Assembly (NCBI GenBank): GCA_028279185.1
Contig: JANQSS010000205.1
Coordinates: forward strand, 218,211 to 282,210
Source of the DNA: Saprospiraceae bacterium
Lineage (GTDB): Bacteria; Bacteroidota; Bacteroidia; Chitinophagales; Saprospiraceae
Reading direction: 5' to 3'
Length of the DNA stretch: 64,000 bases
The stretch's first letter is position 1. The number at the start of each line of letters is the position of its first letter. Made by a program: the position numbers and the translations under genes. This document shows, one piece after another, positions 17,696 through 26,795 of this stretch. The notes beneath the pieces are model-generated. The model was given only the letters and a program-made list of their open reading frames with translations, was not told the origin of the DNA and searched no databases.

Positions 17696-20566
17696 ATGAA
17701 AAAGTACTTCTTGTTTTCTATTCTGATCACTTTACTTTATAGTGAACATATTCATTCTCAACACAATAATTCCGAGCTACCTACAAGTATAAACCAAGAC
17801 GGGTCCGCGCCTGATAGCAGTGCCATATTAGACTTACAATCGAGTAACAAGGGCTTACTGATACCGCGATTGAATAGGACTGCACGCGATTTGATTGGCG
17901 CACCGGCAACAGGTCTTTTAATTTATCAAACGGACAGTTTAGCTGGGTTTTATTATTTTAATGGAGTCGATTGGATGCCAATAACCGGACAAGTAAGTGG
18001 AGATGATGACCCTACAAATGAATTAAATTTATCCGCTTCATTAAATGGATTAAACCTGGAATTAGTGGACGCCGGCGGAAAGTTGGTCGTAGACCTTTCG
18101 TCTTTGCAGGATGGTGTCGATGATGCCGACAATAATCCTGTAAACGAGATTCAAGACCTGAAGCTATCCGGAGATATATTGATCATTACAAACAATGGGT
18201 CCGCAACCGATATAGACTTGACACCGTACTTAGATAATACAGATACGCAATTAGCAGAGGCGGAGGTGGACTCATTGGTTGGCAACAATGGCTATCTGAC
18301 AATGGAAATTGATGGAGATGCGAGCAATGAAATCCAGGATCTTGATTTATCAGGAAATATATTGACAATTACGAAGAATGGTTCGGCGACGGACATAGAC
18401 TTGACACCGTACTTAGATAATACGGATACGCAATTAACAGAGGCAGAGGTAGATTCATTGGTTGGCAATAATGGTTATCTGACAATGGAAATTGATGGAG
18501 ATGTGAGTAATGAAATCCAGGATCTTGATCTATCAGGAAATATATTGACAATTACGAAGAATGGTTCGGCGACAGACATAGACTTGACACCTTACTTAGA
18601 CAATACGGATACGCAATTAACAGAGGCAGAGGTAGATTCTATGGTTAGCAATAACGGTTATATCACTTCTCCGGATGATGGAGACCCCGATCCTACGAAT
18701 GAGTACAATACCAGTGTAAATCTTAACGGAACAAACCTCGAAATAGTAGATGGGGGAGGGACCATTAGTACAGACTTATCAGGTTTTCGAGATTCCATTT
18801 GGACACAAGGGGTTGGCTTGGTTTATAACTTAACGGACAATATTGGAATTGGAACAACAACTCCTTCGGCGGGTTTGGTATTAACAGGAACAGATCAAAA
18901 CTCTTCCAGATTAGTAATCGGGAATAATCAGTTTAACCAAACAGAGTCTGGTCGATTGTCATTTCATGAAGATTCTGATGACATCAGCACTAATTTCATG
19001 TGTGGCTTTGAATTTAGGCATGATGGGATAGAAAATAAATTACATCTCGAAAGCGGTTGTGGTCCAGTCGGTCTTAGCAGAATGACAGTCAAAAGGACTG
19101 GAGAAATTGGAATAGGTACAACAGATCCCTTAGTGAATTTTCATGTAGCCGGCAAGGTTCGCTTCGACGATTTAGCCGCGGGCGGAATTGTGCAAGCCGA
19201 AACCAATGGCAACTTAAATATCATCGCAGATTCGAGTGCTATAGCGGGCGATGTGCTCACCTATGACGGGGCAAATTGGACAATAGGTCCTTCAGATAAC
19301 TTAGGTAATCATACGGCGACAGAAAATATTCAATTGAATGGTCATTGGCTTTCGAATGACGGAGGCAATGAAGGTATTTTTGTTAATGGCCAGGGAAATG
19401 TTGGCATCGATACCAAAGTACCTGGAGCTCAATTTAGAGTAACACAAGATTTAGATGCGACGCAGGTCATGGATACCCTGGTACATATCAATCAGAATGG
19501 GCCATCGTCATACTGCTTATATGTAGAAAATGACTCTGAAGACCCATTTACCAGCTATGGTATTTATAATAAAACCAATTCTGGTTTTGATGGAGGTGTA
19601 CGCTATGGTTTATATAATACAATGACTCCGGCAAGCACGGATGGAAGCTCATATTATGGTTGTCGCTCCATAATAAATAGCGGTGGATCAAGCACTGGGT
19701 CGCGATATGGATTTTACTCAACCATTACGGCAAGCGGTTCAAGCTCAAGCTCAGTTTATGGTCTACGAAGTTTTATATCTGGCGGTACAGGAACAAAATA
19801 TGGTGTCTATTCATCCATGAGTAGTGGCACGGGTAATAACTATGGAGTGTATGCAACAATCAGTGGCACCAGTGGAACGCAATATGGGGTTTATGCCAAT
19901 GCGGACGGGGCCACTAACTATGCTGGATACTTTATCGGACGAGGCTATTTTAGTGAGAATGTCGGCATACATAAATCTTCGCCAAATGGGGATTTTTCAC
20001 TTCATATAAAACAAGTTGCCTCCAATCATGGAATTCGCATTGAACATCAGTCGAATACTAATGCCTGGAATTTAGGTATTGGTTTGAATAGCAACAATTT
20101 TCGATTCGAATACAATGATTTTGGGCGATCGCAAATCGACAATGTTACTGGTGAGTATTCGCTGATTTCAGATAGGAGGTTAAAGGCAAATATTGAACCA
20201 ATGGAAAATGTTTTAGAAAAAGTACTTCTATTAAACCCAGCTTTATATCACTACAAAGAAGCGCAAGATGTTGACAAGTCCAGAGGATTTATTGCTCAGG
20301 AAGTAGCAGAAATTTTTCCGGATATCGTGCGGATAATGGATGCTGATAATGAAGGTGAGAGCCCATTACATGTCATCGCATACGATGATTTTGCCGTGCT
20401 CGCCATCAAAGCAATTCAAGAACAGCAAGAAATTATTGAAAGCTTAAAATTAAATATAGCAGCGCAAAACGTGATAATATCAAACCTTCAGGCTCAAGCA
20501 GAAAAAATGACAATTCTTGAAACATCGATAAAAAAAATTCAAAGAGAGCTGGCAGAGAATAAATAA
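17696..20566 (+). CDS. Large surface protein with C-terminal S74-type (tail-fiber) chaperone domain
   Basis: A 956-residue exported protein (signal peptide 1-21). After an N-terminal segment typical of Bacteroidota 'tail fiber domain' proteins (A-I-L-D-L-Q-S-x-N-K-G-L-L-I-P-R), it has three 61-residue repeats, an inner region of S/G/T-rich units each ending in x-Y-G-x-Y (about 640-740), and a C-terminal domain starting S-D-R-R-L-K-A-N-I-E (about 835) followed by a coiled coil. S-D-R-R-L-K is the mark of the S74 intramolecular chaperone domain, which in phage tail spikes self-cleaves. It is not flanked by phage genes, so it is probably a host surface fibre. A strong terminator follows. Confidence 0.85.
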   Translation: MKKYFLFSILITLLYSEHIHSQHNNSELPTSINQDGSAPDSSAILDLQSSNKGLLIPRLNRTARDLIGAPATGLLIYQTDSLAGFYYFNGVDWMPITGQVSGDDDPTNELNLSASLNGLNLELVDAGGKLVVDLSSLQDGVDDADNNPVNEIQDLKLSGDILIITNNGSATDIDLTPYLDNTDTQLAEAEVDSLVGNNGYLTMEIDGDASNEIQDLDLSGNILTITKNGSATDIDLTPYLDNTDTQLTEAEVDSLVGNNGYLTMEIDGDVSNEIQDLDLSGNILTITKNGSATDIDLTPYLDNTDTQLTEAEVDSMVSNNGYITSPDDGDPDPTNEYNTSVNLNGTNLEIVDGGGTISTDLSGFRDSIWTQGVGLVYNLTDNIGIGTTTPSAGLVLTGTDQNSSRLVIGNNQFNQTESGRLSFHEDSDDISTNFMCGFEFRHDGIENKLHLESGCGPVGLSRMTVKRTGEIGIGTTDPLVNFHVAGKVRFDDLAAGGIVQAETNGNLNIIADSSAIAGDVLTYDGANWTIGPSDNLGNHTATENIQLNGHWLSNDGGNEGIFVNGQGNVGIDTKVPGAQFRVTQDLDATQVMDTLVHINQNGPSSYCLYVENDSEDPFTSYGIYNKTNSGFDGGVRYGLYNTMTPASTDGSSYYGCRSIINSGGSSTGSRYGFYSTITASGSSSSSVYGLRSFISGGTGTKYGVYSSMSSGTGNNYGVYATISGTSGTQYGVYANADGATNYAGYFIGRGYFSENVGIHKSSPNGDFSLHIKQVASNHGIRIEHQSNTNAWNLGIGLNSNNFRFEYNDFGRSQIDNVTGEYSLISDRRLKANIEPMENVLEKVLLLNPALYHYKEAQDVDKSRGFIAQEVAEIFPDIVRIMDADNEGESPLHVIAYDDFAVLAIKAIQEQQEIIESLKLNIAAQNVIISNLQAQAEKMTILETSIKKIQRELAENK
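18137..18685 (+). repeat. Three tandem 183-bp coding repeats in the surface protein
   Basis: Units begin at about 18137, 18320 and 18503 (spacing exactly 183 bases, 61 codons). Units 2 and 3 are nearly identical in DNA; the first copy is diverged (it begins N-P-V-N-E-I-Q-D-L-K). The core motif is N-G-S-A-T-D-I-D-L-T-P-Y-L-D-N-T-D. The high identity implies recent duplication or gene conversion, and copy number could vary between strains. Confidence 0.9.
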
Positions 20567-20569
20567 ATT

Positions 20570-20626
20570 AAATATACACGACAATCTTAGTAACGATTAT
20601 GTTGCTAAGATTGTCGTGTATTTTTA
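20570..20626 (+). terminator. Strong hairpin terminator after the surface protein
   Basis: A 17-bp perfect inverted repeat, left arm 20574-20590, right arm 20605-20621, extended inward by a further four pairs (one G-T) to leave a six-base loop, followed by a T-run at 20621-20625. It is the best terminator in the window and separates the surface protein from the barrel gene. Confidence 0.85.
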
Positions 20627-20817
20627 CCATAAAATACTGAATGGAAGCTGGTAAGAAAAAGAAACGTTCTCTATGAAGTGTATTTTAGTTTTATGCCTTT
20701 AATTGGTAGTATACAATAAATAGAACGAAACGTTAACCCTCTGTTAATGTCACAGTCATCGGGGGACATGCGGCCGCCTTTGTGCGATATATGGAATACA
20801 TGATAATATCGACTCCT

Positions 20818-21402
20818 ATGAAATCATTATTGGTCTTGATCGTGTTTTTAGGTACATTTTGTACGGTAAATGCACAACTCGAATATGATAAAGTCATCGG
20901 TTCTTCGTTTGGGATTGGATATGCTTCTTCATCCGGCCTTGGACCGTTACGCGTGAATCCATATGTAGGAAAGTACATAAATAAACGGTTGTTAATCGGT
21001 GTGCAATTAAATACGTCTTACGACCAGCGAAATGGATTAATTCGACCATTCGGCATTAATGACAGGGCCGTAGTCGATGAAACGAGATTTTCGGTGGGAG
21101 CTAGTATTTTTGCACGTTACATCACAAACCCGGATCAAAAATTTAAATTTTATTTAAAACCATACTCGACATTCACATACGAATCACGCAAAGAGCGTTC
21201 AGCTCAACATTCGAGAATACGAAATTCACGCGCGCTTTCGACAGGTTTGGATTTAGGCCTTCAGTTTCCAGTATCAAAAAGATTAAATATGATAGTAGAA
21301 GGTAATGTTATGGACATTCAAATTGATAATGTGTCCAGTCGACTAAATCGATTTTCAATCATTCCGGAGAACATCCATTTTGGTCTGGAATATAAGTTTT
21401 AA
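20818..21402 (+). CDS. Predicted outer-membrane beta-barrel protein
   Basis: A 195-residue protein with signal peptide (M-K-S-L-L-V-L-I-V-F-L-G, cleavage near V-N-A-Q). The mature part alternates polar and hydrophobic residues in short strands (R-L-L-I-G-V-Q-L, T-R-F-S-V-G-A-S) and ends with L-E-Y-K-F, a typical outer-membrane barrel terminus ending in Phe. I chose the ATG at 20818 because it starts directly at the signal peptide; two upstream ATGs in frame (20782, 20794) add unlike residues. Probably a small (8-strand-like) porin or adhesin; function unknown. Confidence 0.75.
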   Translation: MKSLLVLIVFLGTFCTVNAQLEYDKVIGSSFGIGYASSSGLGPLRVNPYVGKYINKRLLIGVQLNTSYDQRNGLIRPFGINDRAVVDETRFSVGASIFARYITNPDQKFKFYLKPYSTFTYESRKERSAQHSRIRNSRALSTGLDLGLQFPVSKRLNMIVEGNVMDIQIDNVSSRLNRFSIIPENIHFGLEYKF

Positions 21403-21445
21403 ATAATACTCAAGTAATGTCTATGTCAATGATGGTGAGGTCAAA

Positions 21446-22969
21446 CTAGTTATTTGACTTATGTTGCTCGAGCTGTTGAGCATAATCAGACAACGCGATG
21501 GACTTAATTCCCGCTTGGAGACTTTGAGACAAAGAATGAAATAATGATCGACTTGTGTCGCGACTGTGCTTTAAATCACCAACCCGAAAATGAGGACCAG
21601 GAATATTAAACTTACGAATGGCTAATTCGTTGATTAAGGATGACATATCTCTTCCGTCATCGTTTAAAAACGAAGCGCGAAGATTGTCGTATTCAAATCG
21701 CATTTGCCCTGAATTTGCGACATCATTCCCCGTTATTTTAAATTGAATTTTATTCGCTTGACCGGAGGTGATTTTCACGAAGTGGACACCTTGTAAAAAT
21801 GGATTTAGATCAGCTAATTGAAATTTTCCGATTTCACCGACCAGCGTGAATGTGTTTTCTTTTTGTAACAAATCAAAAGAAAAATCAAGCAGTAGCGGCG
21901 TCCCTACAAAGATATCCGACTTCGCCATTAGTCGAGCACGTCCATCGGTGTACGGTTTTCCATCCGTTATCATCACGGCGTCTACATTCGAAAATTGTAA
22001 TTTCGATTCATCTAATGCTGGATTATTCAATTTTGTATACGAGACAGTACCATTTTTTAGTCGGACTGTATCTATTCGAAATCGTTCGAGTATTGGAGAT
22101 AACCCATTTTGAAGTAAGGGTTGGTAGCACGTATCACAATGTATGAATCGACCATCTTCAAATACCGTGCAAATTGGTTTATAAACCTTGATAATAGGTG
22201 ACGCACAAACGATGTTGTCATATGCCTCTTCACAGAATAAATCGTCAACCTGTATTCGCTCAGCACTGAGATTAATGTGCGCCCGCTTGACCGGATTGTG
22301 GTCAAACCATTTTTCTTCAGGAACACTTGTGAAATACTTTAAATTGCCAAGGGTTAAGGAATGTTCGTTGTGCAAATAGGACGTGGAACCAATGGAAATG
22401 TCGAACATGCTATCGGGTAGAGAATACTGTATATTTCCTGTTCTGAATGAAAAATCATTCAGACCGGAAGATGGATCATTTGAAAAATGCGGTGTTCGAA
22501 TTCTGGCTTGCAAGTCATTGACAACAACCATATAGTTTTCACCGTCTAATAATTTAATATCAATATTTCGAAGAATAATTTCATCAACACGCAGATTATT
22601 ATTCGTGACAAGCGGTTTAGCGTCATGCCTATTTTTTATTAAGCCTTTTGCTAGAAAAATCTTCCCACCTTCTACAATTAATTGATCAAACCCGATTGTC
22701 TTTTCGCGTATATAGGATAATCGGTGAAATCCTCGTGCTTCAACCTTTTCAATTGTACTTGGAAAAGTAGCATTGCTGTCAGTCGAATAGACAAGATGTT
22801 CCGCATAGATGATATTGGTAAAAATATTGTATCGAATCTTATCAAAAGAGGCGTTGTTAATACCTGATAAAACAGTATGGAGTTTTCGGTTAATAAAATA
22901 TTGAAGACCCAGCACGGAAATGGTTAGGATGAAGAGAAAAAGCAACAATTTTTTGGAAGAGGATTGCAC
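21446..22969 (-). CDS. AsmA/DUF748-like membrane-anchored protein
   Basis: A 507-residue protein with one N-terminal membrane helix (about residues 8-26) and a long beta-rich periplasmic body. Segments such as L-R-V-D-E-I-I-L-R-N-I-D-I-K-L-L-D and F-R-I-D-T-V-R-L-K-N-G-T-V-S-Y are the D-x-(V/L)-x-L-x-x-(G/A)-x-(V/I)-x-(Y/L) repeats of AsmA/DUF748 proteins, which take part in lipid or envelope-assembly transport. The start is GTG at 22969; the only in-frame alternative upstream is blocked by a stop. Similarity is by pattern, so the call is moderate. Confidence 0.6.
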   Translation of the reverse strand: MQSSSKKLLLFLFILTISVLGLQYFINRKLHTVLSGINNASFDKIRYNIFTNIIYAEHLVYSTDSNATFPSTIEKVEARGFHRLSYIREKTIGFDQLIVEGGKIFLAKGLIKNRHDAKPLVTNNNLRVDEIILRNIDIKLLDGENYMVVVNDLQARIRTPHFSNDPSSGLNDFSFRTGNIQYSLPDSMFDISIGSTSYLHNEHSLTLGNLKYFTSVPEEKWFDHNPVKRAHINLSAERIQVDDLFCEEAYDNIVCASPIIKVYKPICTVFEDGRFIHCDTCYQPLLQNGLSPILERFRIDTVRLKNGTVSYTKLNNPALDESKLQFSNVDAVMITDGKPYTDGRARLMAKSDIFVGTPLLLDFSFDLLQKENTFTLVGEIGKFQLADLNPFLQGVHFVKITSGQANKIQFKITGNDVANSGQMRFEYDNLRASFLNDDGRDMSSLINELAIRKFNIPGPHFRVGDLKHSRDTSRSLFHSLSQSLQAGIKSIALSDYAQQLEQHKSNN

Positions 22970-23072
22970 GGTTTAAAGATACACAAAGCGCTATTTTATC
23001 TCGTATATCATCAAATAGTAATCCATGCAATCCCTGATATTCTGTTGGGTTTTAAACGGCGGTTGCCCGGTA

Positions 23073-24557
23073 TCACAAAGATGATGCTCTTTTAATAACC
23101 TGCACTAGTTCTTCTTTGTAACCATAAGGGTCTTCGAGCTTCACGGTCGACAACCACTCAAGGATTTTACTGTATTCGGTATTGCCTTTGTACTCAGAAT
23201 CACGAAGTAAAAGCGCAAAAGACGATACACTTGCCACAAATTTCATTTCGTTGGTTGCATTTGAAAATGTTGCGTTTAAATCATAAACATCCAGCGATGT
23301 TTCTAAGCTATTGTTTTCATCCGGGAGCTTGTACCTAAAGTCAATCGTGAATGACGGAGATTGTCGTACATCGACATTTTCTACTGGTATTATTTCATAT
23401 AGCGCGGTGATGTTTTGATCAGCGCCGATTTCACCGGCATCTTTTTTGTCATCTTCGAAATCCTCATTCTCGAGTACACGATTTTCGTATCCAATTAGTC
23501 TGTATGATTGTACAATCTCCGGATTAAATTGAATTTGCACTTTTACATCTTTTGCAACTGTAAAAAACTTGCTTTTTTCGTGAATGAAAATTTTATCAAT
23601 TTGGCGGTCATCATTGACGTATTCATAGGTGCCGTTTCCATGATTTGCGATTTGTTCGAGCCTATGATCATAAAGGTTGCCACGTCCAACTCCAATGGCA
23701 GTGAGAAAAATCCCTGTCTCACGTTTTTCTTCGATGAGTTCGACTAAGTCATCATGATTGGAAATACCAATATTAAAATCGCCGTCGGTGCCTAGAATTA
23801 TACGGTTATTTCCACCTTCTATCATATTTTCCTGCGCTATCTCATAGGCTGTTACTATTCCTGCAGCGCCTGCCGTTCCTCCGCCAGCACCCAGTGAATT
23901 TATTGCCTGTACTATTTTACTCGTTTCACTACCTGGTGTTGAGGGTAGGGCTACTTTGTCTGATCCTGCGTATGTCACGATTGCTATGCGATCTTCCGAG
24001 GTGAGCGTGCGACTAAACCGTTTAAATCCTTCTTTTAGCAGATCAAGTTTATCCGAACTGGACATCGAACCTGAAACATCAATGAGAAATACAAAATTGG
24101 ATGCAGGCACTTTTACAAGCGGTTTTCCTTGCATTCCAATACGAACTAATTTATGTCCATCATACCAGGGACAAGAGGATACTTCGCCGTTTAACGTAAT
24201 CGGATGGTTTGGAGAATTAAAGGGATAGTCTAAGTCAAAGTAATTAATAAATTCTTCGGTTCGAACAGCACCTGCTGGAGGGAGCTGATTTTCATTTAAA
24301 ATAAATCGGCGTGAATTGGCATAAGCTCCACCATCGGCATCGATGGAAAAGGTTGAGGTGGATTCTTCCAGGGTGCTAATGAATGGGTTTTCGACGATGT
24401 CGGCGTAATCATCTCCCGTTTGATACTGTAATTCCGTGCCTGTATCTGTTAATGAATTACTGTAAAAACCATTAGCATCATGTTGACTTGAATTGTATTC
24501 GTCCGCACAACTGAAAATTAATAACGGAAGGATCGAGAGTAGAATGATACGTTTCAT
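23073..24557 (-). CDS. YfbK-type von Willebrand factor A lipoprotein
   Basis: A 494-residue lipoprotein: lipobox I-F-S-C17. The N-terminal segment E-E-F-I-N-Y-F-D-L-D-Y-P is the conserved vWA-associated domain of YfbK proteins. The vWA domain (about 155-330) keeps the metal-dependent adhesion site, D160-V-S162-G-S164, and the C-terminal part (about 370-490) fits DUF3520, which usually follows. Located at the cell surface or periplasm; such proteins are thought to bind partners by the MIDAS metal, but a function is not known. It lies 170 bases downstream of the flavinylation operon and its own promoter is likely. Confidence 0.85.
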   Translation of the reverse strand: MKRIILLSILPLLIFSCADEYNSSQHDANGFYSNSLTDTGTELQYQTGDDYADIVENPFISTLEESTSTFSIDADGGAYANSRRFILNENQLPPAGAVRTEEFINYFDLDYPFNSPNHPITLNGEVSSCPWYDGHKLVRIGMQGKPLVKVPASNFVFLIDVSGSMSSSDKLDLLKEGFKRFSRTLTSEDRIAIVTYAGSDKVALPSTPGSETSKIVQAINSLGAGGGTAGAAGIVTAYEIAQENMIEGGNNRIILGTDGDFNIGISNHDDLVELIEEKRETGIFLTAIGVGRGNLYDHRLEQIANHGNGTYEYVNDDRQIDKIFIHEKSKFFTVAKDVKVQIQFNPEIVQSYRLIGYENRVLENEDFEDDKKDAGEIGADQNITALYEIIPVENVDVRQSPSFTIDFRYKLPDENNSLETSLDVYDLNATFSNATNEMKFVASVSSFALLLRDSEYKGNTEYSKILEWLSTVKLEDPYGYKEELVQVIKRASSL

Positions 24558-24727
24558 AGTTAAATGTTTTAATTAAAAGAAGGTGTCAAAACGATATACG
24601 TTAAGGCAGGTTCTGACGCTGCACCGGTTGAGGTAATTTGCTTTTCGAGGTTCGAGATATGTTTAGAGATGCAGTTAAAGTTCAATTGGGTGTATATAAG
24701 CCATGGTTGGCGTATAAAGTTATACAC

Positions 24728-24937
24728 CTAATTACACCCACAACCACCTCCAACCTTGCCTCCATTTGCTCCGGAGGCACCTTCGCGATACGATTCAAAT
24801 GCAACTTCAAATTGCAGACAGTCGTATGATTTTAATTCCATATCCTCGTCGAATAAGTACATTTTTTGATAGGGCTTCACTCCAACACAAGCCGATAAGT
24901 TAACAATTAGGAATATTATCAGGATACTACTCTTCAT
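24728..24937 (-). CDS. DUF4266 lipoprotein (small Cys-tailed protein)
   Basis: A 69-residue lipoprotein (lipobox L-S-A-C17) with the DUF4266 core V-K-P-Y-Q-K-M-Y-L near the N-terminus and the hallmark end S-Y-R-E-G-A-S-G-A-N-G-G-K-V-G-G-G-C-G-C-N. The last Cys residues could bind a metal or cross-link. In Bacteroidota and Proteobacteria DUF4266 genes recur beside ApbE, thioredoxin-like and DUF3570 genes, and here all of those are in the same operon. Its start codon overlaps the stop of the thioredoxin-ApbE gene by 11 bases, so it is translationally coupled. Function unknown. Confidence 0.85.
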   Translation of the reverse strand: MKSSILIIFLIVNLSACVGVKPYQKMYLFDEDMELKSYDCLQFEVAFESYREGASGANGGKVGGGCGCN

Positions 24938-26327
24938 TTAAGCGCATATTTTTCGACAACATTATTTTATTATTATCATCAATAATCAGGCATTCGACAT
25001 TCTCCAACTGATTTACGAAAGCAAGGCCATTTTTCGCGCCTATAACAAATACGGCAGTTGCTAATGCATCCGCTAATTCTGCATCAGGACAAACAATGCT
25101 AACACTTTTTAGACCACGCACAGGGTGGCCCGTACGTGGGTCAATAATATGTGCGTATTTCACATTATCGATGAAGATAAATCGTTCATAATTGCCTGAT
25201 GTTACCATTGCTAAGTCATTCAAATCAACATACGCTATGAAAGGTTTTTCTTTGCTTGGGTCGGCAATACCAATTTTCCATGAATTACCATTGACCGGTG
25301 CTCCCCATGCACACAGATCTCCTCCTGCGTTGACAATGCCATTTTTGACACCATTATTTATCAGAAACTTTTTTGCCATATTGGCGGCATATCCTTTACC
25401 GATAGCCCCAAAGCCGATTTTCATTCCCACTTTTTTTAAAAATACGGATGTGTCAAGTGGATTCAATAAAATGTCCTTATAATTTATGAGCTGAACAGAG
25501 CGTGATACTTCTTCTTCTGATGGCATATCATTCGTGCTTCCATCGAAGGTATATATATGATTTATTGAGGCAAATGAGATATCAAATGCTCCTCCTGTCA
25601 ACCGTGATACTTTAATACTTCTTTCTATTAAACCATATAGTTCTGTATCCACTTTCACAGGCGATAAGCCGGCATTGGTATTTATTTTTGATGTTTGTGA
25701 ATGGTGATCCCATGATGAAATTAGTTTTTCAATCCGCCGGATTTCCAATTCTGCTTTTGCAATAAGTTCATTGGCGTTCACTTCAGGTGATGTTACAATT
25801 GTGATCTCGAAAGGCGATCCCATAGCTGCGAACGAATGAGTTGTCGATTGGTTTTTAGGCTTAATTTTGGATTCTAAATACGCCAAGAACGGCAAAGATC
25901 CTCCAGGCTTATAGTTTGCTGTAGCGATAATCTGACCACTTGCATTAAGTAAGACCGCCAGCGGGAATATGCCCTTTTCATTATACGTAGCGGCCAATTG
26001 TTCATTTTGTCGGATTTGCTCATTAGGTAATGCATTTCTTTTGTAGCGCGGAAAATCGACTAAAACACTGATTAAATTTTGGGCTGCATAGGATTTATAA
26101 CTTACGGAATTAAAAATTTCCTGTTTCATTTTCATACAAGGCTTACACCAGTCTGAACCAGAGAAGTAGAGAAGAACTGATTTATCCTCTTTTTTTGCCG
26201 TTTGCAGAGCATGTTCAAAATCGGTTTCCCACACAAAGAAAGCTGACTGTTGTGCTCTACTGACAATCGATAACAACAACCAACTCATTACAAGAGTAAA
26301 TTTAAAATTCAGCTTAGGAGTAAACAT
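24927..26327 (-). CDS. Thioredoxin-ApbE fusion (FAD:protein FMN transferase)
   Basis: A 466-residue exported fusion. From the ATG at 26327: signal peptide (1-27), then a thioredoxin-like domain with active-site C61-K-P-C64 in the context S-D-W-C-K-P-C-M (about 45-140), then an ApbE domain (about 150-460). ApbE features: M-G-S-P-F-E-I-T-I, G-A-I-G-K-G-Y-A-A-N, N-A-G-G-D-L-C-A-W-G and H-I-I-D-P-R-T-G-H-P, which hold the Mg and FAD sites. ApbE transfers FMN from FAD to Thr/Ser of a D-x-x-(S/T)-G-A-(S/T) motif. I chose this start because the longer frame begins in the preceding Rieske-like gene. The gene overlaps both neighbours (14 and 11 bases). Periplasmic. Fused Trx and ApbE are usually separate genes. 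Confidence 0.9.
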   Translation of the reverse strand: MFTPKLNFKFTLVMSWLLLSIVSRAQQSAFFVWETDFEHALQTAKKEDKSVLLYFSGSDWCKPCMKMKQEIFNSVSYKSYAAQNLISVLVDFPRYKRNALPNEQIRQNEQLAATYNEKGIFPLAVLLNASGQIIATANYKPGGSLPFLAYLESKIKPKNQSTTHSFAAMGSPFEITIVTSPEVNANELIAKAELEIRRIEKLISSWDHHSQTSKINTNAGLSPVKVDTELYGLIERSIKVSRLTGGAFDISFASINHIYTFDGSTNDMPSEEEVSRSVQLINYKDILLNPLDTSVFLKKVGMKIGFGAIGKGYAANMAKKFLINNGVKNGIVNAGGDLCAWGAPVNGNSWKIGIADPSKEKPFIAYVDLNDLAMVTSGNYERFIFIDNVKYAHIIDPRTGHPVRGLKSVSIVCPDAELADALATAVFVIGAKNGLAFVNQLENVECLIIDDNNKIMLSKNMRLNEE

Positions 26328-26784
26328 GAAGGAGATTTCCGTCAAGTGAAACATTAAAAATATCAAGACCTCTAAATCCTAAGTTGTTTTTTGTTGTTGT
26401 GCCATTTCCCTGTCGATCAAATGTTGCACCATGAGCCAAACAGTAAAATTCCTTTCCATCCCAGATGACACGCGGAATCCATTCATCGCTACAAATTTTT
26501 GAAGCGGCAAGGTATTTTTCATCATCGGTGAACACGATTATTACATCTTTATAAAATGCATACTCACCTGGTGTTTTTAGTTTCTGATATGTGGGTGTAT
26601 TTAGATCGATAACAAAGTCAACAGGTTCTTGGCTTGGATTAATAAAACTATCAGTTCGTAAACTTGTTGTTTCATTCGCGGCTGTTGCAAGTCGATCAGC
26701 CTGATTGCAACTACCTGTGCACATCAAGGAGAATGCAATACCCGCCCCTATTGGAATGGTCTGCAAAAATTCTTTTCTTGTCAT
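26314..26784 (-). CDS. Rieske-like protein with degenerate cluster site
   Basis: A 156-residue exported protein; residues 1-30 form a signal with a Cys-rich end (C-T-G-S-C26) that may make it a lipoprotein. From about residue 85 it has a Rieske [2Fe-2S] fold pattern. A true Rieske has C-x-H and C-x-x-H; here the second motif is intact (C115-L-A-H118-G-A-T-F-D) but the first reads C98-S-D100, with Asp in place of His and no third cysteine nearby. Either an unusual three-ligand or mixed cluster forms, or it has become a non-cluster electron- or cofactor-binding partner. Located between the propeller and ApbE fusion in the operon. Confidence 0.7.
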   Translation of the reverse strand: MTRKEFLQTIPIGAGIAFSLMCTGSCNQADRLATAANETTSLRTDSFINPSQEPVDFVIDLNTPTYQKLKTPGEYAFYKDVIIVFTDDEKYLAASKICSDEWIPRVIWDGKEFYCLAHGATFDRQGNGTTTKNNLGFRGLDIFNVSLDGNLLHVYS

Positions 26785-26795
26785 GATTATTATTT

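Noticed and set aside
17696..20566. Prophage tail fibre
   Set aside because: The C-terminal S74-type domain is shared with phage tail spikes, but no phage genes surround it; similar chromosomal surface proteins are common in Bacteroidota.
24689..24728. Terminator hairpin after DUF4266 (GGTGTATA and TATACACC, 8 bases)
   Set aside because: The loop is 24 bases and no T-run follows on the minus strand, so it was not listed as a terminator.
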